DNA of 64,000 nt from Burkholderiaceae bacterium 26. GTDB taxonomy: Bacteria > Pseudomonadota > Gammaproteobacteria > Burkholderiales > Burkholderiaceae. Under the pieces are notes generated by a model that worked only from the letters and a program-made list of their open reading frames with translations, made no database searches and was not told where the DNA came from. Made by a program: the position numbers and the translations under genes. The stretch covers positions 80,702 to 144,701 of the forward strand of contig JYOB01000004.1 of assembly GCA_000955795.1 (NCBI GenBank). Reading direction: 5' to 3'. Of this stretch, positions 8,598 through 17,540 are shown piece after piece; the stretch's first letter is position 1, and every line of letters starts with the position of its first letter.

Positions 8598-9809
8598 TCA
8601 AGCCCGCAGGTGCGTCTCCATCGCCTGCTTCAAATCCGCAATCAAATCACGCGGATCTTCCAGCCCGATATACAGCCGCACGAAACCGCCCGCGTTCTCC
8701 CAATCGGCCGGTGGCCAGGCGGTCGCCGTGCGCATCGACGGGATGTTGTACGGCAGCGCCAGGCTGTGCGCGCCGCCCCACGAAAAGCCGATCGCAAAGT
8801 AGCGCAGGCCTTCGATAAAGGCATCGATCTGCGCCTGCGAATAGCGTTCGTGCAACACGATCGAAAACAATCCGCTCGCGCCGGTAAAGTCGCGCTTCCA
8901 GTTTTCGTGGCCCGGACAATCGGGCAGCGCCGGATGAAGCACGCGCACGACTTCGGGGCGGTCAGCCAGCCATTCGGCCACTTCGCGGGCGTGCGCGTCG
9001 TGCGCAGCCAGACGCGTCGGCAGGCTCGGCAGGCCGCGCAGCACGAAATAGCAGTCGTCCGCCGAAACGCCCCAGCCCATGCGCATGCGCGTGGCAAGCA
9101 GCTTGTGGTGCAGCGCTTCGTCGTTGGTGATGGCGGCGCCCATGAGCACATCGCTGCCACCCGACTGGTACTTGGTCAACGCCTGCACGGAGATGTCGAT
9201 GCCGTGTTCAAACGGCTGGTAGTACACGCCGCCGCTCCAGGTGTTGTCGATGGCGGTGACGGCCCCGGCCTTGCGCGCCACCTCCGCGATGGCCGTGCAG
9301 TCGGGCACTTCCATCGTCACGGAGCCCGGCGCTTCGAGCCACACGAGCTTGGTGTTGTGACGCATCAGGTCGGCAATGCCGGCGCCGATCATCGGGTCGT
9401 AGTAGCGCACGGTGATACCGAACTGGCGCGCCATCCATTCGCCATGGTCGCGGTTCGGCCCGTAGGCGTTGTCCGGAATCAGTACATCGTCGCCGGATTT
9501 GATGAGCGAGAAGTACACCAACGAAATCGCCGCCAGCCCCGATGGGAGCAGCAGCGCGTGCGAGCCGCCCTCGATCTGCGCCAGCGCTTGGCACAGCGCG
9601 TCGGAGGTCGGTGTGGCATGCAGGCCGTAGCGCCAGTGCACCACGCTACCGCTGCCGAAGGCGCGCATGTCGGCGAGGTTCTTGAACACCACTGTCGAAG
9701 CGCGATGCGTGGCATGCGAGAACGCCGTGAAGCCCGGCGGGATATGCAAGTCCGGATGGACAGCCTGGGTCGCGGGAAACATCGGCGGGAGCTTGGTGTC
9801 GTCGTTCAC
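8598..9809 (-). CDS. metC: Cystathionine beta-lyase (PLP-dependent trans-sulfuration enzyme)
   Basis: A Cys/Met-metabolism PLP enzyme; as MetC it would split cystathionine to homocysteine, pyruvate and ammonia. Seen: the phosphate-binding start (S-D-A-L-C-Q-A-L), D-N-T-W-S-G-G, and the PLP lysine K213 in L-T-K-Y-Q-S-G-G-S-D. The GTG at 9809 is chosen because AGGAAA lies 5 nt upstream and the 403-aa product fits the family; the frame remains open upstream without similarity. Other members (MetB, MetZ) cannot be excluded, but the W-S-G-G-V-Y and Y-Q-S-G-G-S patterns are beta-lyase-like. Confidence 0.85.
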   Translation of the reverse strand: MNDDTKLPPMFPATQAVHPDLHIPPGFTAFSHATHRASTVVFKNLADMRAFGSGSVVHWRYGLHATPTSDALCQALAQIEGGSHALLLPSGLAAISLVYFSLIKSGDDVLIPDNAYGPNRDHGEWMARQFGITVRYYDPMIGAGIADLMRHNTKLVWLEAPGSVTMEVPDCTAIAEVARKAGAVTAIDNTWSGGVYYQPFEHGIDISVQALTKYQSGGSDVLMGAAITNDEALHHKLLATRMRMGWGVSADDCYFVLRGLPSLPTRLAAHDAHAREVAEWLADRPEVVRVLHPALPDCPGHENWKRDFTGASGLFSIVLHERYSQAQIDAFIEGLRYFAIGFSWGGAHSLALPYNIPSMRTATAWPPADWENAGGFVRLYIGLEDPRDLIADLKQAMETHLRA

Positions 9810-9850
9810 GTGGTTTCCTGTTTGATGGCGTATGAGCAATTTCCGGCCGC

Positions 9851-10594
9851 TTACCAGTGCGCGCTTGATCGCGTTGGACTGCTGGACGGTGGCGCAATCT
9901 GACCCGGCGCAGCGGGCACCAGCGGCGTCATTGGCGTTGCGGGCACTGCGGCATTGCTGTTGGTTGCGGCATCGTATGGCGGAATTACCACCACCGCGAC
10001 GGGCCGCAGCACAAAGGGCAACGTGTGGCCGTCGTGGGCCACGTCCGTCCACGTGCCGCGCACAATGCCGTGACCGTCGATGGCGCCTTCCCAGGTGCCG
10101 GTGACGTGCGTACCGTCATCGGACTCCTCCATGAGAAAACCGCCGTTTTCGTATTCGCCGGTCACCAGGCGCACGCCGGCCGCGTCGCCCGCAACGTATT
10201 CGCCGTGGACGCTGTCGATTTCACCGGTCTTGCGGCCAAGGCGCATGCGGATCGGCATGTCGCCGATCACGCCGGTGTAGACCGGATATTTCGCGTAGTC
10301 GGGCTGCGGTTGCAGCAAACGTGGCGGCGCCGTCTGGGCGGCGACCCCGTTATCGCCCTTCCTGGCCTGAGCGCGACGCTTGTCGCCATCGGCAATGGCG
10401 CGGTTCAGGCCGAGGTCACCCGGCTGCACGTTGGCGCTGCCGGTCGACACGTCGTAGCCGTTGTTGGCGGCCAGCGTCTGCGCGGACACCGGCGCCACGC
10501 CTGCGGCCAGCATCAGCGCGAGCAGCGCGCCGACGGGCCGAATCAGACGCTCAATCGAGAAAATGCGTTCAGATGCGCTCGAACACCGCCGCAA
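9851..10594 (-). CDS. Secreted hypothetical protein
   Basis: No family recognised. The N-terminus is a signal peptide: basic stretch, hydrophobic core L-L-A-L-M-L-A-A-G-V, and a likely cleavage after P-V-S-A. The mature part (about 210 aa) holds a region rich in G-x-Y/V-x-G-x-W-style beta strands (H-V-T-G-T-W-E-G, I-V-R-G-T-W-T-D) and a Pro/Ala/Ser-rich tail, suggesting a small periplasmic beta protein. It begins inside the end of bktB. The TTG at 10594 is chosen because GGAGG lies 8 nt before it; GTG at 10609 and TTG at 10612 are alternatives. Likely co-transcribed with bktB. Confidence 0.65.
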   Translation of the reverse strand: MRRCSSASERIFSIERLIRPVGALLALMLAAGVAPVSAQTLAANNGYDVSTGSANVQPGDLGLNRAIADGDKRRAQARKGDNGVAAQTAPPRLLQPQPDYAKYPVYTGVIGDMPIRMRLGRKTGEIDSVHGEYVAGDAAGVRLVTGEYENGGFLMEESDDGTHVTGTWEGAIDGHGIVRGTWTDVAHDGHTLPFVLRPVAVVVIPPYDAATNSNAAVPATPMTPLVPAAPGQIAPPSSSPTRSSAHW

Positions 10595-11753
10595 TGCCTT
10601 GTCCTCCACCAATACACATGGTCACCAGCGCGTAGCGACCACCGATGCGCTGCAACTCGTGCAACGCCTTGACCGTGATGAGCGCACCCGTTGCGCCGAT
10701 CGGGTGGCCGAGCGAGATGCCTGAGCCGTTCGGGTTGACCTTAGCGGGGTCGAGGCCGAGCTCCTTCGTCACCGCGCAGGCTTGGGCAGCAAATGCCTCG
10801 TTGGCTTCGATCACATCCAGATCGTTGACCGACAGTCCTGCGCGCTCCAGCGCCTTGCGCGTGGCCGGCACCGGGCCGATACCCATGATCTTCGGATCCA
10901 CGCCAGCGTGGCCGTACGACACCAGCCGCGCCAACGGCTTGAGGCCGCGCTTCTCCGCCTCCGAGCGCTCCATCAGCACCAGCGCGGCAGCCGCGTCATT
11001 CAGGCCCGAAGCGTTGCCTGCCGTGACCGTGCCGTTCTCTTTCGTGAAGACCGGCTTCAGCTTGGTCATGTCGTCGATGGTCGCGTCGTGGCGGACGTGC
11101 TCATCGGTATCGAACTGGATATCGCCCTTGCGCGACTTGATCGTCACCGGAACGATCTGGTCTTTGAAGTAGCCGGCCTGGATGGCGCGCGATGCACGCT
11201 GATGGGATTCCAGCGCGGTCTGGTCTTGCTGCTCGCGGCTGATACCGAATTCGCGGGCAACGTTCTCCGCCGTCACTCCCATGTGCATAGCGTGGAACGG
11301 GTCGTGCAGCGCGCCCAGCATCATGTCGACCATCTTGGCATCGCCCATGCGCGAACCCCAGCGGGCGGCGGGTGCAAGGTACGGCGCACGACTCATGCTT
11401 TCTGCACCGCCGGCAATGGCAACGTCGGCGTCGCCCAGCAGAACGGTTTGCGCGGCGCTCACCACGGCCTGCAGGCCCGAGCCGCACAGGCGGTTGACGT
11501 TGAACGCAGGCGTTTCGGCCGACACACCGCCGTTCACAGCCGCCACGCGCGAAAGATACATGTCGCGCGGCTCGGTGTTGATCACGTGGCCAAACACCAC
11601 GTGGCCAACGTCTTCGCCCTTCACACTTGCGCGGGCCAGCGCCTCGCGCACGACGAGCGCGCCCAGTTCGCACGGCGCCACATCCTTCAGGCTGCCGCCA
11701 AACGTCCCGATTGCGGTACGAACGCCGCTGACCACCACCACTTCACGTGCCAT
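10569..11753 (-). CDS. bktB: Beta-ketothiolase BktB
   Basis: Thiolase condensing acetyl-CoA with acetyl- or propionyl-CoA; in Cupriavidus necator BktB supplies C4 and C5 units to PHA. The 394 aa start M-A-R-E-V-V-V-V-S-G-V-R-T matches BktB almost exactly; catalytic C90 is in N-R-L-C-G-S-G, the His in G-H-P-I-G, and the second Cys in C-I-G-G-G. AGGAG 6 nt before the ATG at 11753 rules out a start six codons upstream. It is about 2.5 kb from phaR, so it belongs to the wider PHA region but has its own upstream gap. Confidence 0.93.
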   Translation of the reverse strand: MAREVVVVSGVRTAIGTFGGSLKDVAPCELGALVVREALARASVKGEDVGHVVFGHVINTEPRDMYLSRVAAVNGGVSAETPAFNVNRLCGSGLQAVVSAAQTVLLGDADVAIAGGAESMSRAPYLAPAARWGSRMGDAKMVDMMLGALHDPFHAMHMGVTAENVAREFGISREQQDQTALESHQRASRAIQAGYFKDQIVPVTIKSRKGDIQFDTDEHVRHDATIDDMTKLKPVFTKENGTVTAGNASGLNDAAAALVLMERSEAEKRGLKPLARLVSYGHAGVDPKIMGIGPVPATRKALERAGLSVNDLDVIEANEAFAAQACAVTKELGLDPAKVNPNGSGISLGHPIGATGALITVKALHELQRIGGRYALVTMCIGGGQGIAAVFERI

Positions 11754-11817
11754 TGCTGTCTCCTGTGCCATCGAAATTGGATGGCGGTCAGTATAAACGC
11801 ACGACCGTTCGCAAATT

Positions 11818-11835
11818 TTAGGTACGACTACCTAA
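11818..11835. promoter_or_regulatory. Palindrome TTAGGTA-N4-TACCTAA upstream of bktB
   Basis: Perfect 7-bp arms with 4-bp spacer, 65 bp upstream of bktB and 5 bp after the rimO stop. On the minus strand a TATACT hexamer (possible -10) lies closer to bktB, and an imperfect inverted repeat AAACG-N6-CGTTC (plus strand, near 11797-11812) overlaps that promoter. Either could be an operator; which regulator would bind is unknown. Confidence 0.4.
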
Positions 11836-11840
11836 GGGCA

Positions 11841-13202
11841 TCAGACCTCGCCCCACAGGTCGTGACCATCGGCGCCGGTAATCTTGACCGACACGAAATC
11901 GCCCGCTTTGTAGCGCTTATAAGGCTTCGACGGCGGCGCGATATAGACTAGGCCATCAATCTCCGGCGCATCCGCCGACGAACGGCCGATGCCGCCGTCC
12001 TGATTAACCTCATCCACGAGCACGCGCAGCGACTTGCCAACCTTGCGTTGGAGGCGGCGCGCAGACACGCGCTCGGCGACTTCCATGAAGCGCGCGCGGC
12101 GCTCCTCGCGCACCTCATCGGCCAGCGCGCCCGGCAAGTCGTTGGCGGTGGCGCCTTCGACCGGCGAATACGCGAAGCAACCCACGCGGTCCAGCTCGGC
12201 CTCGGCGATGAAGTCGAGCAGCGTTTGGAACTCTTCTTCCGTTTCACCCGGGAAGCCAGCGATGAACGTGCTACGGATGGTCAACTCCGGGCAGACCTCG
12301 CGCCAGGCGCGGATGCGGTCCAGCGTTTTCTCGGCGTTGGCCGGGCGCTTCATGCGCTTGAGCACGTCTGGGTGGGCATGCTGGAGGGGCACGTCCAGAT
12401 ACGGAAGGACCTTGCCTTCGGCCATCAGCGGCATCACCTCATCGACGCTCGGGTACGGGTAGACGTAATGCAGGCGCACCCAGGCGCCGTACTGCGACGC
12501 CAACTCGCCAAGCGCGCCGACCAGCTCGGTCATGCGCGTCTTCAGCGGACGGCCATTCCAGAAGCCCATGCGGAATTTGACATCGACGCCATAAGCGCTG
12601 GTGTCCTGCGAGATGACGAGCAGCTCCTTTACGCCGGCCTTCAGCAGGTTTTCCGCCTCCAGCATCACTTCGGCCACCGGGCGCGAAACGAGATCGCCGC
12701 GCATCGACGGGATGATGCAGAAGCTGCAACGGTGGTTGCAGCCCTCGGAAATCTTCAGATACGCGTAATGCTTGGGCGTGAGCTTGATGCCTTGCGGCGG
12801 CACCAGATCGATGAACGGGTCGTGGGGCTTGGGCAGGTGCGTGTGCACCGCTTCCATCACTTCGCCCAGCGCATGAGGGCCGGTCACGGCCAGCACCTTC
12901 GGGTGCACGTTGGTGATGATGTCCTGTCCCGCGGCGTCCTTCTTGGCACCCAGGCAGCCAGTCACGATCACCTTGCCGTTCTCGGCCAGCGCCTCGCCAA
13001 TCGCATCCAGGCTTTCCTGCACAGCCTCGTCGATGAAGCCGCAGGTGTTGACGACCACCAGATCCGCCCCGCCATACGTGCCGGAAATCTCATACCCCTC
13101 CGCACGCAGTTGGGTGATGATCTGCTCGGAATCGACCAAGGCCTTGGGACAACCGAGACTGACGAACCCCACCTTGGGGCTCTGGGTACTGACGTCGGAC
13201 AT
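11841..13202 (-). CDS. rimO: Ribosomal protein S12 methylthiotransferase RimO
   Basis: Radical-SAM enzyme that adds a methylthio group to Asp of ribosomal protein S12. The 453-aa protein has the UPF0004 domain cysteines C18, C54 and C83, the radical-SAM cluster C155-x3-C159-x2-C162 in [10 protein letters not shown], and a C-terminal TRAM domain ending D-G-H-D-L-W-G-E-V. MiaB is excluded by the [10 protein letters not shown] pattern of RimO. The ATG at 13202 has AGG 8 nt upstream; the longer frame to 13241 has no such site. Confidence 0.95.
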   Translation of the reverse strand: MSDVSTQSPKVGFVSLGCPKALVDSEQIITQLRAEGYEISGTYGGADLVVVNTCGFIDEAVQESLDAIGEALAENGKVIVTGCLGAKKDAAGQDIITNVHPKVLAVTGPHALGEVMEAVHTHLPKPHDPFIDLVPPQGIKLTPKHYAYLKISEGCNHRCSFCIIPSMRGDLVSRPVAEVMLEAENLLKAGVKELLVISQDTSAYGVDVKFRMGFWNGRPLKTRMTELVGALGELASQYGAWVRLHYVYPYPSVDEVMPLMAEGKVLPYLDVPLQHAHPDVLKRMKRPANAEKTLDRIRAWREVCPELTIRSTFIAGFPGETEEEFQTLLDFIAEAELDRVGCFAYSPVEGATANDLPGALADEVREERRARFMEVAERVSARRLQRKVGKSLRVLVDEVNQDGGIGRSSADAPEIDGLVYIAPPSKPYKRYKAGDFVSVKITGADGHDLWGEV

Positions 13203-13268
13203 GGGAACAACCTGATGTGGGAGAGGATTTGCGCGGTGCACACAGGGTGTGCCGCGCGGTTGCGTATT

Positions 13269-14249
13269 TTAACCGTTCGCCGCGCCTGGGCGGCCAAGCC
13301 GAAGCTGCATCTGTTCAATCACGCGCTCGATTTCCAGCGCGTCCTGCAGCCGGCGGATCGCATCGTGCAGTTCCGCGGCCTGCGGCCACGTCCGCTTCAG
13401 ATAGCTCAGCCAGAGTTTGACGCGGCCATGCTCATGCTTGGCCGAGATACGCGCATGCAGCTTTTTCAGATAATCGGCGAGATAGCCCAGCACAATCGGC
13501 CACTCCGCCGCAGACGGCGCTTGGTCCATCTGCCCGCGAATGCGCCGGGCCAGGAACGGGTCAGACACGGCGCCACGCCCGATCATCACGTCATTGCAGC
13601 CGCTGACGGCCCGGCAGCGCTCCCAATCGGCCACGGTCCAGACTTCGCCGTTGGCGGTCACGGGGATGCTCACGGCGTCGGCGATGCGTGCAATCCAGTC
13701 CCAATGGGCGGGAGGACGGTAGCCGTGGTCGCGCGTGCGGGCATGCACGACGAGCGATTCGGCACCGCCTTCCGCCAGGGCCGTCGCACAATCAATCGCC
13801 CGGGAAGTATCGGAAACGCCGAGCCGCATCTTCGCCGTCACCGAAATGTTGGCCGGCACGGCGGCTCGCACGGCGTGCACGATGTCGTACAGCACTTCCG
13901 GCGTGGCGAGCAGCATGGCGCCGCCGCCGTGCCGGTTCACGACCTTGGCCGGGCAACCGAAGTTGAGGTCGATGCCATGCGGCGTGAGAGTCGCCGCGTA
14001 TGCCGCATTGCGGGCCAGCCATTCCGGATCGCTGCCGAGGAGCTGGATGGTCATCGGCGTGCCGCTGGCGGTATAGCCGCCGTTGCCGATCTCAGGCGTC
14101 TCACGTTCGTACGTGCGCGCGGGCAGCAACGAGCCCGTCACCCGGACGAACTCCGAGACGCATCCGTCGTAGCCGCCAGCTTGAGTCAGCACGTCGCGCA
14201 TGACGTAATCCGCGACCCCTTCCATGGGGGCAAGCAAAAGACGGCTCAT
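13269..14249 (-). CDS. dusC: tRNA-dihydrouridine(16) synthase DusC
   Basis: Flavoenzyme reducing uridine in the tRNA D-loop. The 326-aa TIM-barrel protein starts L-L-L-A-P-M-E-G-V-A-D and has the catalytic C99 in L-N-F-G-C-P-A-K, then H-G-G-G-A-M-L-L. The M-E-G-V start and N-R-H-G-G-G region are DusC-like rather than DusA/DusB. It lies 66 bp upstream of rimO, both acting on the translation machinery. Confidence 0.88.
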   Translation of the reverse strand: MSRLLLAPMEGVADYVMRDVLTQAGGYDGCVSEFVRVTGSLLPARTYERETPEIGNGGYTASGTPMTIQLLGSDPEWLARNAAYAATLTPHGIDLNFGCPAKVVNRHGGGAMLLATPEVLYDIVHAVRAAVPANISVTAKMRLGVSDTSRAIDCATALAEGGAESLVVHARTRDHGYRPPAHWDWIARIADAVSIPVTANGEVWTVADWERCRAVSGCNDVMIGRGAVSDPFLARRIRGQMDQAPSAAEWPIVLGYLADYLKKLHARISAKHEHGRVKLWLSYLKRTWPQAAELHDAIRRLQDALEIERVIEQMQLRLGRPGAANG

Positions 14250-14392
14250 GCGAAAACGGAAGACGGCCGGCGCACGGGCCGGGGGCGAACATCAAACATG
14301 GGAGACCGAAGCGGGAATCGTGATGGTCGGTGAGGCGTACACCTCACCCGAAAGCCGAGTATTTTACCTTGCCGCCCTCACCCGCGCGCACC

Positions 14393-14434
14393 CAACAAAA
14401 AAGGCGAACCGCCACGCGATTCGCCTTGTTTTAC
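14393..14434 (-). terminator. phaR terminator
   Basis: Arms AAGGCGAA (14401-14408) and TTCGCCTT (14420-14427) flanked on the minus strand by a TTTTTTGTTGG tract; 14 bp after the phaR stop. Confidence 0.75.
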
Positions 14435-14447
14435 CAGCCCGCCGAAC

Positions 14448-15002
14448 TTACTTCTTTTCGGGCGGCTGGTTGAACGGGAATGTCCCGAACATGTTCTTGG
14501 CTTGGCTCTGCATCTGCTCCTGCATCTGCACGAACAGGTTTTTGCTTTGCTCGATGTAGTTGCTCATCATGCCTTGCATCATCGGCCCCTGCATGTTCAT
14601 GAATTGCGACCACATGTCCGGGTTGAAGGAGTTGCCGCTGTACAGATCCTTCGAGTTTTCGGCCAGCTTGCTCTGGATGTCGACAAACGCCTGGATGTTC
14701 TTTTCCAGGTACGTCCCCATCATGCCCTGCATGGCGTTGCCATAGAAACGGATGATCTGAGCGAGCATCGCGCCGGAGAACATCGGCACACCGCCGGTTT
14801 CCTCTTCCAGGATGATCTGCAGCAGGATGCTGCGGGTCAGGTCTTCACCGGATTTCGCATCAACAACGCGAAACTCTTCGGTTTCCATTACGAGCTGCTT
14901 GACGTCTGCCAGCGTGATGTACGTGCTGGTTTGGGTATCGTAGAGCCGGCGGTTGGGATATTTCTTGATCAGCCGTTCGGTGCCCTTCTTGCTGGTGGCC
15001 AT
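14448..15002 (-). CDS. phaR: PHB synthesis repressor PhaR
   Basis: DNA-binding repressor that also binds PHB granules; when granules form, PhaR leaves DNA and phasin genes turn on. The 184-aa protein has the PHB accumulation regulatory domain at 8-70 (I-K-K-Y-P-N-R-R-L-Y-D-T, then Y-I-T-L-A-D-V-K) followed by the second domain (D-L-T-R-S-I-L-L-Q-I-I) and a Met/Gln-rich C-terminus. The ATG at 15002 has GGAAAGG 4 nt upstream; an upstream open stretch of 42 codons has no similarity. Its 400-bp upstream region carries CTGC/GCAG repeats that fit autoregulation. Confidence 0.95.
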   Translation of the reverse strand: MATSKKGTERLIKKYPNRRLYDTQTSTYITLADVKQLVMETEEFRVVDAKSGEDLTRSILLQIILEEETGGVPMFSGAMLAQIIRFYGNAMQGMMGTYLEKNIQAFVDIQSKLAENSKDLYSGNSFNPDMWSQFMNMQGPMMQGMMSNYIEQSKNLFVQMQEQMQSQAKNMFGTFPFNQPPEKK

Positions 15003-15020
15003 CGTGCCTTTCCGTGTTGG

Positions 15021-15076
15021 CGATGCTGCTGCGGTGCAGCCGATGCAGTGCGAAATGACTGCACCGAGCGATGCAG
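15021..15076. promoter_or_regulatory. Cluster of PhaR-type TGC repeats in the phaR leader
   Basis: Within 60 bp there are a perfect GCTGC-GGT-GCAGC (15028-15040), three CGATGC blocks (15021, 15041, 15069) and a CTGCA...TGCAG pair (15059-15076). The spacing CTGC-N3-GCAG is the pattern described for PhaR binding in Paracoccus. The location, 20-75 bp upstream of the phaR start, suits autorepression. Confidence 0.5.
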
Positions 15077-15308
15077 CAAAATACGCGGTTGCCGGCTGTT
15101 CCGATCTGCGCGCGAATGCTGCATTCAATAGCAGCGCAGATGCATCCGGTTATGAGCGGACGCCCCGTGTCTCCCTGCGGAGCGCCTCCGTGATTGGATT
15201 CTATGCGGATCGCCCTGCAAAGAAAAGGCGACCTCCCCCGGTAAAAACCCGCAGCATTTTGATGCGGCTCACGCACTCGGACAGTTGTCCGGAAAGGATG
15301 CAAAAGTC

Positions 15309-15336
15309 TGCTGCGATGCAATCGAGCATCGCAGCA
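15309..15336. promoter_or_regulatory. 11-bp inverted repeat with PhaR-like core upstream of phaR
   Basis: TGCTGCGATGC (15309-15319) and GCATCGCAGCA (15326-15336) are exact complements with a 6-nt spacer. The left arm plus the next base contains TGCGATGCA, the same 9-mer found twice at the phaP promoter. The rest of the 404-bp phaR-phaB gap (15003-15406) shows no gene; a TAGAAT hexamer on the minus strand about 200 bp before phaR is a possible -10. Confidence 0.5.
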
Positions 15337-15362
15337 TGCAGGCAAATTCAGGGGGAAAATTG

Positions 15363-15398
15363 CTGCGCCCATGCTGCAGCATCGCCGCAGCATGGGCG
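15363..15398 (-). terminator. phaB / pha operon terminator hairpin
   Basis: 12-bp perfect arms CGCCCATGCTGC (15366-15377) and GCAGCATGGGCG (15387-15398), 8 bp after the phaB stop on the minus strand, followed by CAGCAATTTTCCC. The T-tract is displaced by 5 nt, so strength is uncertain. The arms also hold CTGC...GCAG elements. Confidence 0.6.
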
Positions 15399-15406
15399 TG
15401 GGAGCG

Positions 15407-16147
15407 TCAGCCCATGTGCAGGCCGCCGTTGAGGGAGAAGTCCGCGCCGGTGGAGAAGCCGGACTCTTCAGATGCCAGCCATGCGCAGATCGAGGCAATC
15501 TCGGTCGGCTCGCCCAGGCGCTTGACCGGGATCGTGCCAATAATCTTGTCGAGCACATCCTGACGAATCGCTTTCACCATGTCGGTGGCGATGTAGCCGG
15601 GCGACACCGTGTTGACCGTCACGCCCTTGGTGGCAACTTCCTGCGCCAGCGCCATCGTGAAGCCATGCAAGCCAGCCTTGGCCGTCGAGTAGTTGGTCTG
15701 ACCAAACTGCCCCTTCTGGCCGTTCACCGACGAGATGTTGACGATACGGCCCCAGCCGCGATCGGCCATGCCATCGATGACCTGCTTGGTCACGTTGAAC
15801 AGCGAAGTCAGGTTGGTGTCGATCACTGCATCCCAGTCGGCGCGGGTCATCTTGCGGAACACCACGTCGCGCGTGATGCCGGCGTTGTTGATCAGGACAT
15901 CCACCTCGCCCACTTCGGCCTTGACCTTGTCGAACGCGGCCTTGGTGGACTCCCAATCGCCGACGTTGCCCTCGGACGGCACGAAATCGAAACCCAGCGC
16001 CTTTTGTTGTTCGAGCCATTTCGCCTTGCGCGGCGAGTTCGGGCCGCAGCCTGCGACAACGGTGAAGCCGTCGCGCGCCAAGCGCTGGCAAATCGCCGTT
16101 CCGATACCGCCCATGCCACCGGTGACGTATGCAATGCGTTTGGTCAT
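15407..16147 (-). CDS. phaB: Acetoacetyl-CoA reductase PhaB
   Basis: NADPH-dependent short-chain dehydrogenase making (R)-3-hydroxybutyryl-CoA, the PHB precursor. 246 aa, same length as the Cupriavidus enzyme and nearly identical over long stretches. Cofactor motif T-G-G-M-G-G-I-G-T (about 10-18), N-N-A-G at about 88, catalytic Ser in N-I-S-S-V-N-G and the Y-x-x-x-K pair in Q-T-N-Y-S-T-A-K. The ATG at 16147 has AGGAG 5 nt upstream; the GTG two codons earlier overlaps that site. Third gene of phaCAB. Confidence 0.97.
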   Translation of the reverse strand: MTKRIAYVTGGMGGIGTAICQRLARDGFTVVAGCGPNSPRKAKWLEQQKALGFDFVPSEGNVGDWESTKAAFDKVKAEVGEVDVLINNAGITRDVVFRKMTRADWDAVIDTNLTSLFNVTKQVIDGMADRGWGRIVNISSVNGQKGQFGQTNYSTAKAGLHGFTMALAQEVATKGVTVNTVSPGYIATDMVKAIRQDVLDKIIGTIPVKRLGEPTEIASICAWLASEESGFSTGADFSLNGGLHMG

Positions 16148-16215
16148 GTCCACTCCTATTCCTTGTTGTTAGAACTGCCCGGACTCTTGCCAGGCAGCGG
16201 ATGCTCAGGTGTCTC

Positions 16216-16256
16216 GGATTGGCGTGTGCGGTATTCGTTCCACCCCACGCCAATCC
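16216..16256. repeat. 11-bp inverted repeat between phaA and phaB
   Basis: GGATTGGCGTG (16216-16226) and CACGCCAATCC (16246-16256) with a 19-nt loop, in the 122-bp phaA-phaB gap. There is no T-run on the minus side, so an mRNA stability or processing element is more likely than a terminator. Confidence 0.6.
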
Positions 16257-16269
16257 CACTGCAAAAAAC

Positions 16270-17451
16270 TTACGGACGCTCGACCGCCAGCGCCACGCCC
16301 ATGCCCCCGCCGATACACAGCGAGGCCAGGCCCTTCTTCGCATCGCGCTTCTGCATTTCGTGCAGCAGCGTGACCAGAATGCGGCAGCCCGACGCGCCGA
16401 TCGGGTGACCGATTGCAATCGCACCGCCATTGACGTTGACCTTGGACGTATCCCAGCCCATCTGCTGATGCACGGCCAGCGCCTGAGCGGCAAACGCCTC
16501 GTTGATCTCCATCAGGTCTAGGTCGCCAACCGACCAGCCGGCGCGCGACAGGCAGCGCTTCGATGCCGGTACCGGGCCCATGCCCATGACCTTCGGGTCC
16601 AGGCCTGCGCTCGCGTAAGCGCGGATCGTAGCCAGCGGCGTCAGGCCCAGTTCCTTGGCCTTGGCGGCCGACATCACCACGACAGCGGCAGCGCCATCGT
16701 TCAGGCCCGAGGCGTTGGCCGCCGTCACCGTGCCGGCCTTGTCGAAGGCGGGCTTCAACCCAACCATCGATTCAAGCGTGGCGCCATGGCGAACGAACTC
16801 ATCCTGCGTGAAGGCAATCGGATCGCCCTTGCGCTGCGGGATCAGGATCGGAACGATTTCGTCATTGAAACGGCCCGACTTCTGCGCAGCTTCAGCCTTG
16901 TTCTGCGAAGCCACGGCAAACTCGTCCTGCGCTTCACGCGTGATGCCGTACTCCTTGGCAACGTTCTCGGCCGTGATGCCCATGTGGTATTGGTTGTAGA
17001 CGTCCCACAGCCCATCCACAATCATCGAATCGATCAGCTTGGCATCGCCCATGCGGAAACCATCGCGCGAGCCCGGCAAGACGTGCGGCGCGGCGGACAT
17101 GTTTTCCTGGCCACCGGCCACGACGATCTCGGCATCGCCCGCCATGATGGCGTTGGCCGCCAACATCACGGCCTTCAGGCCCGATCCGCACACCTTGTTG
17201 ATGGTCAGACCGGGCACCATGTTCGGCAGTCCTGCCTTGATGACGGACTGGCGCGCCGGGTTCTGGCCCGAGCCCGCCGTCAGCACTTGGCCCATGATGA
17301 CTTCGCTCACCTGGTCCGGTGCCACCTTGGCACGCGCCAGTGCTTCGCGGATAACGGCTGCGCCAAGCTCAGGCGCAGCGATCTTCGCCAGCGAGCCACC
17401 AAACTTGCCCACGGCGGTGCGTACCGCCGATACGATCACAACATCGGTCAT
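16270..17451 (-). CDS. phaA: Acetyl-CoA acetyltransferase (beta-ketothiolase) PhaA
   Basis: First step of PHB synthesis: two acetyl-CoA to acetoacetyl-CoA. 393 aa, with active-site C88 in [10 protein letters not shown], His in I-G-H-P-I-G-A-S-G, and the second Cys in L-C-I-G-G-G-M-G. The ATG at 17451 is preceded by GGAAGG 7 nt away; the GTG/TTG extension of five codons has no site. It lies 89 bp after phaC and 122 bp before phaB, the spacing seen in C. necator. Confidence 0.97.
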   Translation of the reverse strand: MTDVVIVSAVRTAVGKFGGSLAKIAAPELGAAVIREALARAKVAPDQVSEVIMGQVLTAGSGQNPARQSVIKAGLPNMVPGLTINKVCGSGLKAVMLAANAIMAGDAEIVVAGGQENMSAAPHVLPGSRDGFRMGDAKLIDSMIVDGLWDVYNQYHMGITAENVAKEYGITREAQDEFAVASQNKAEAAQKSGRFNDEIVPILIPQRKGDPIAFTQDEFVRHGATLESMVGLKPAFDKAGTVTAANASGLNDGAAAVVVMSAAKAKELGLTPLATIRAYASAGLDPKVMGMGPVPASKRCLSRAGWSVGDLDLMEINEAFAAQALAVHQQMGWDTSKVNVNGGAIAIGHPIGASGCRILVTLLHEMQKRDAKKGLASLCIGGGMGVALAVERP

Positions 17452-17540
17452 TTGCTTACCTTCCACTGTCGAAAGAGAGGGTCGTTGGACACCGTCAGCG
17501 GCCGAAGCCGCGACGGCAACGGGGGTTCATGCGCGCGATC

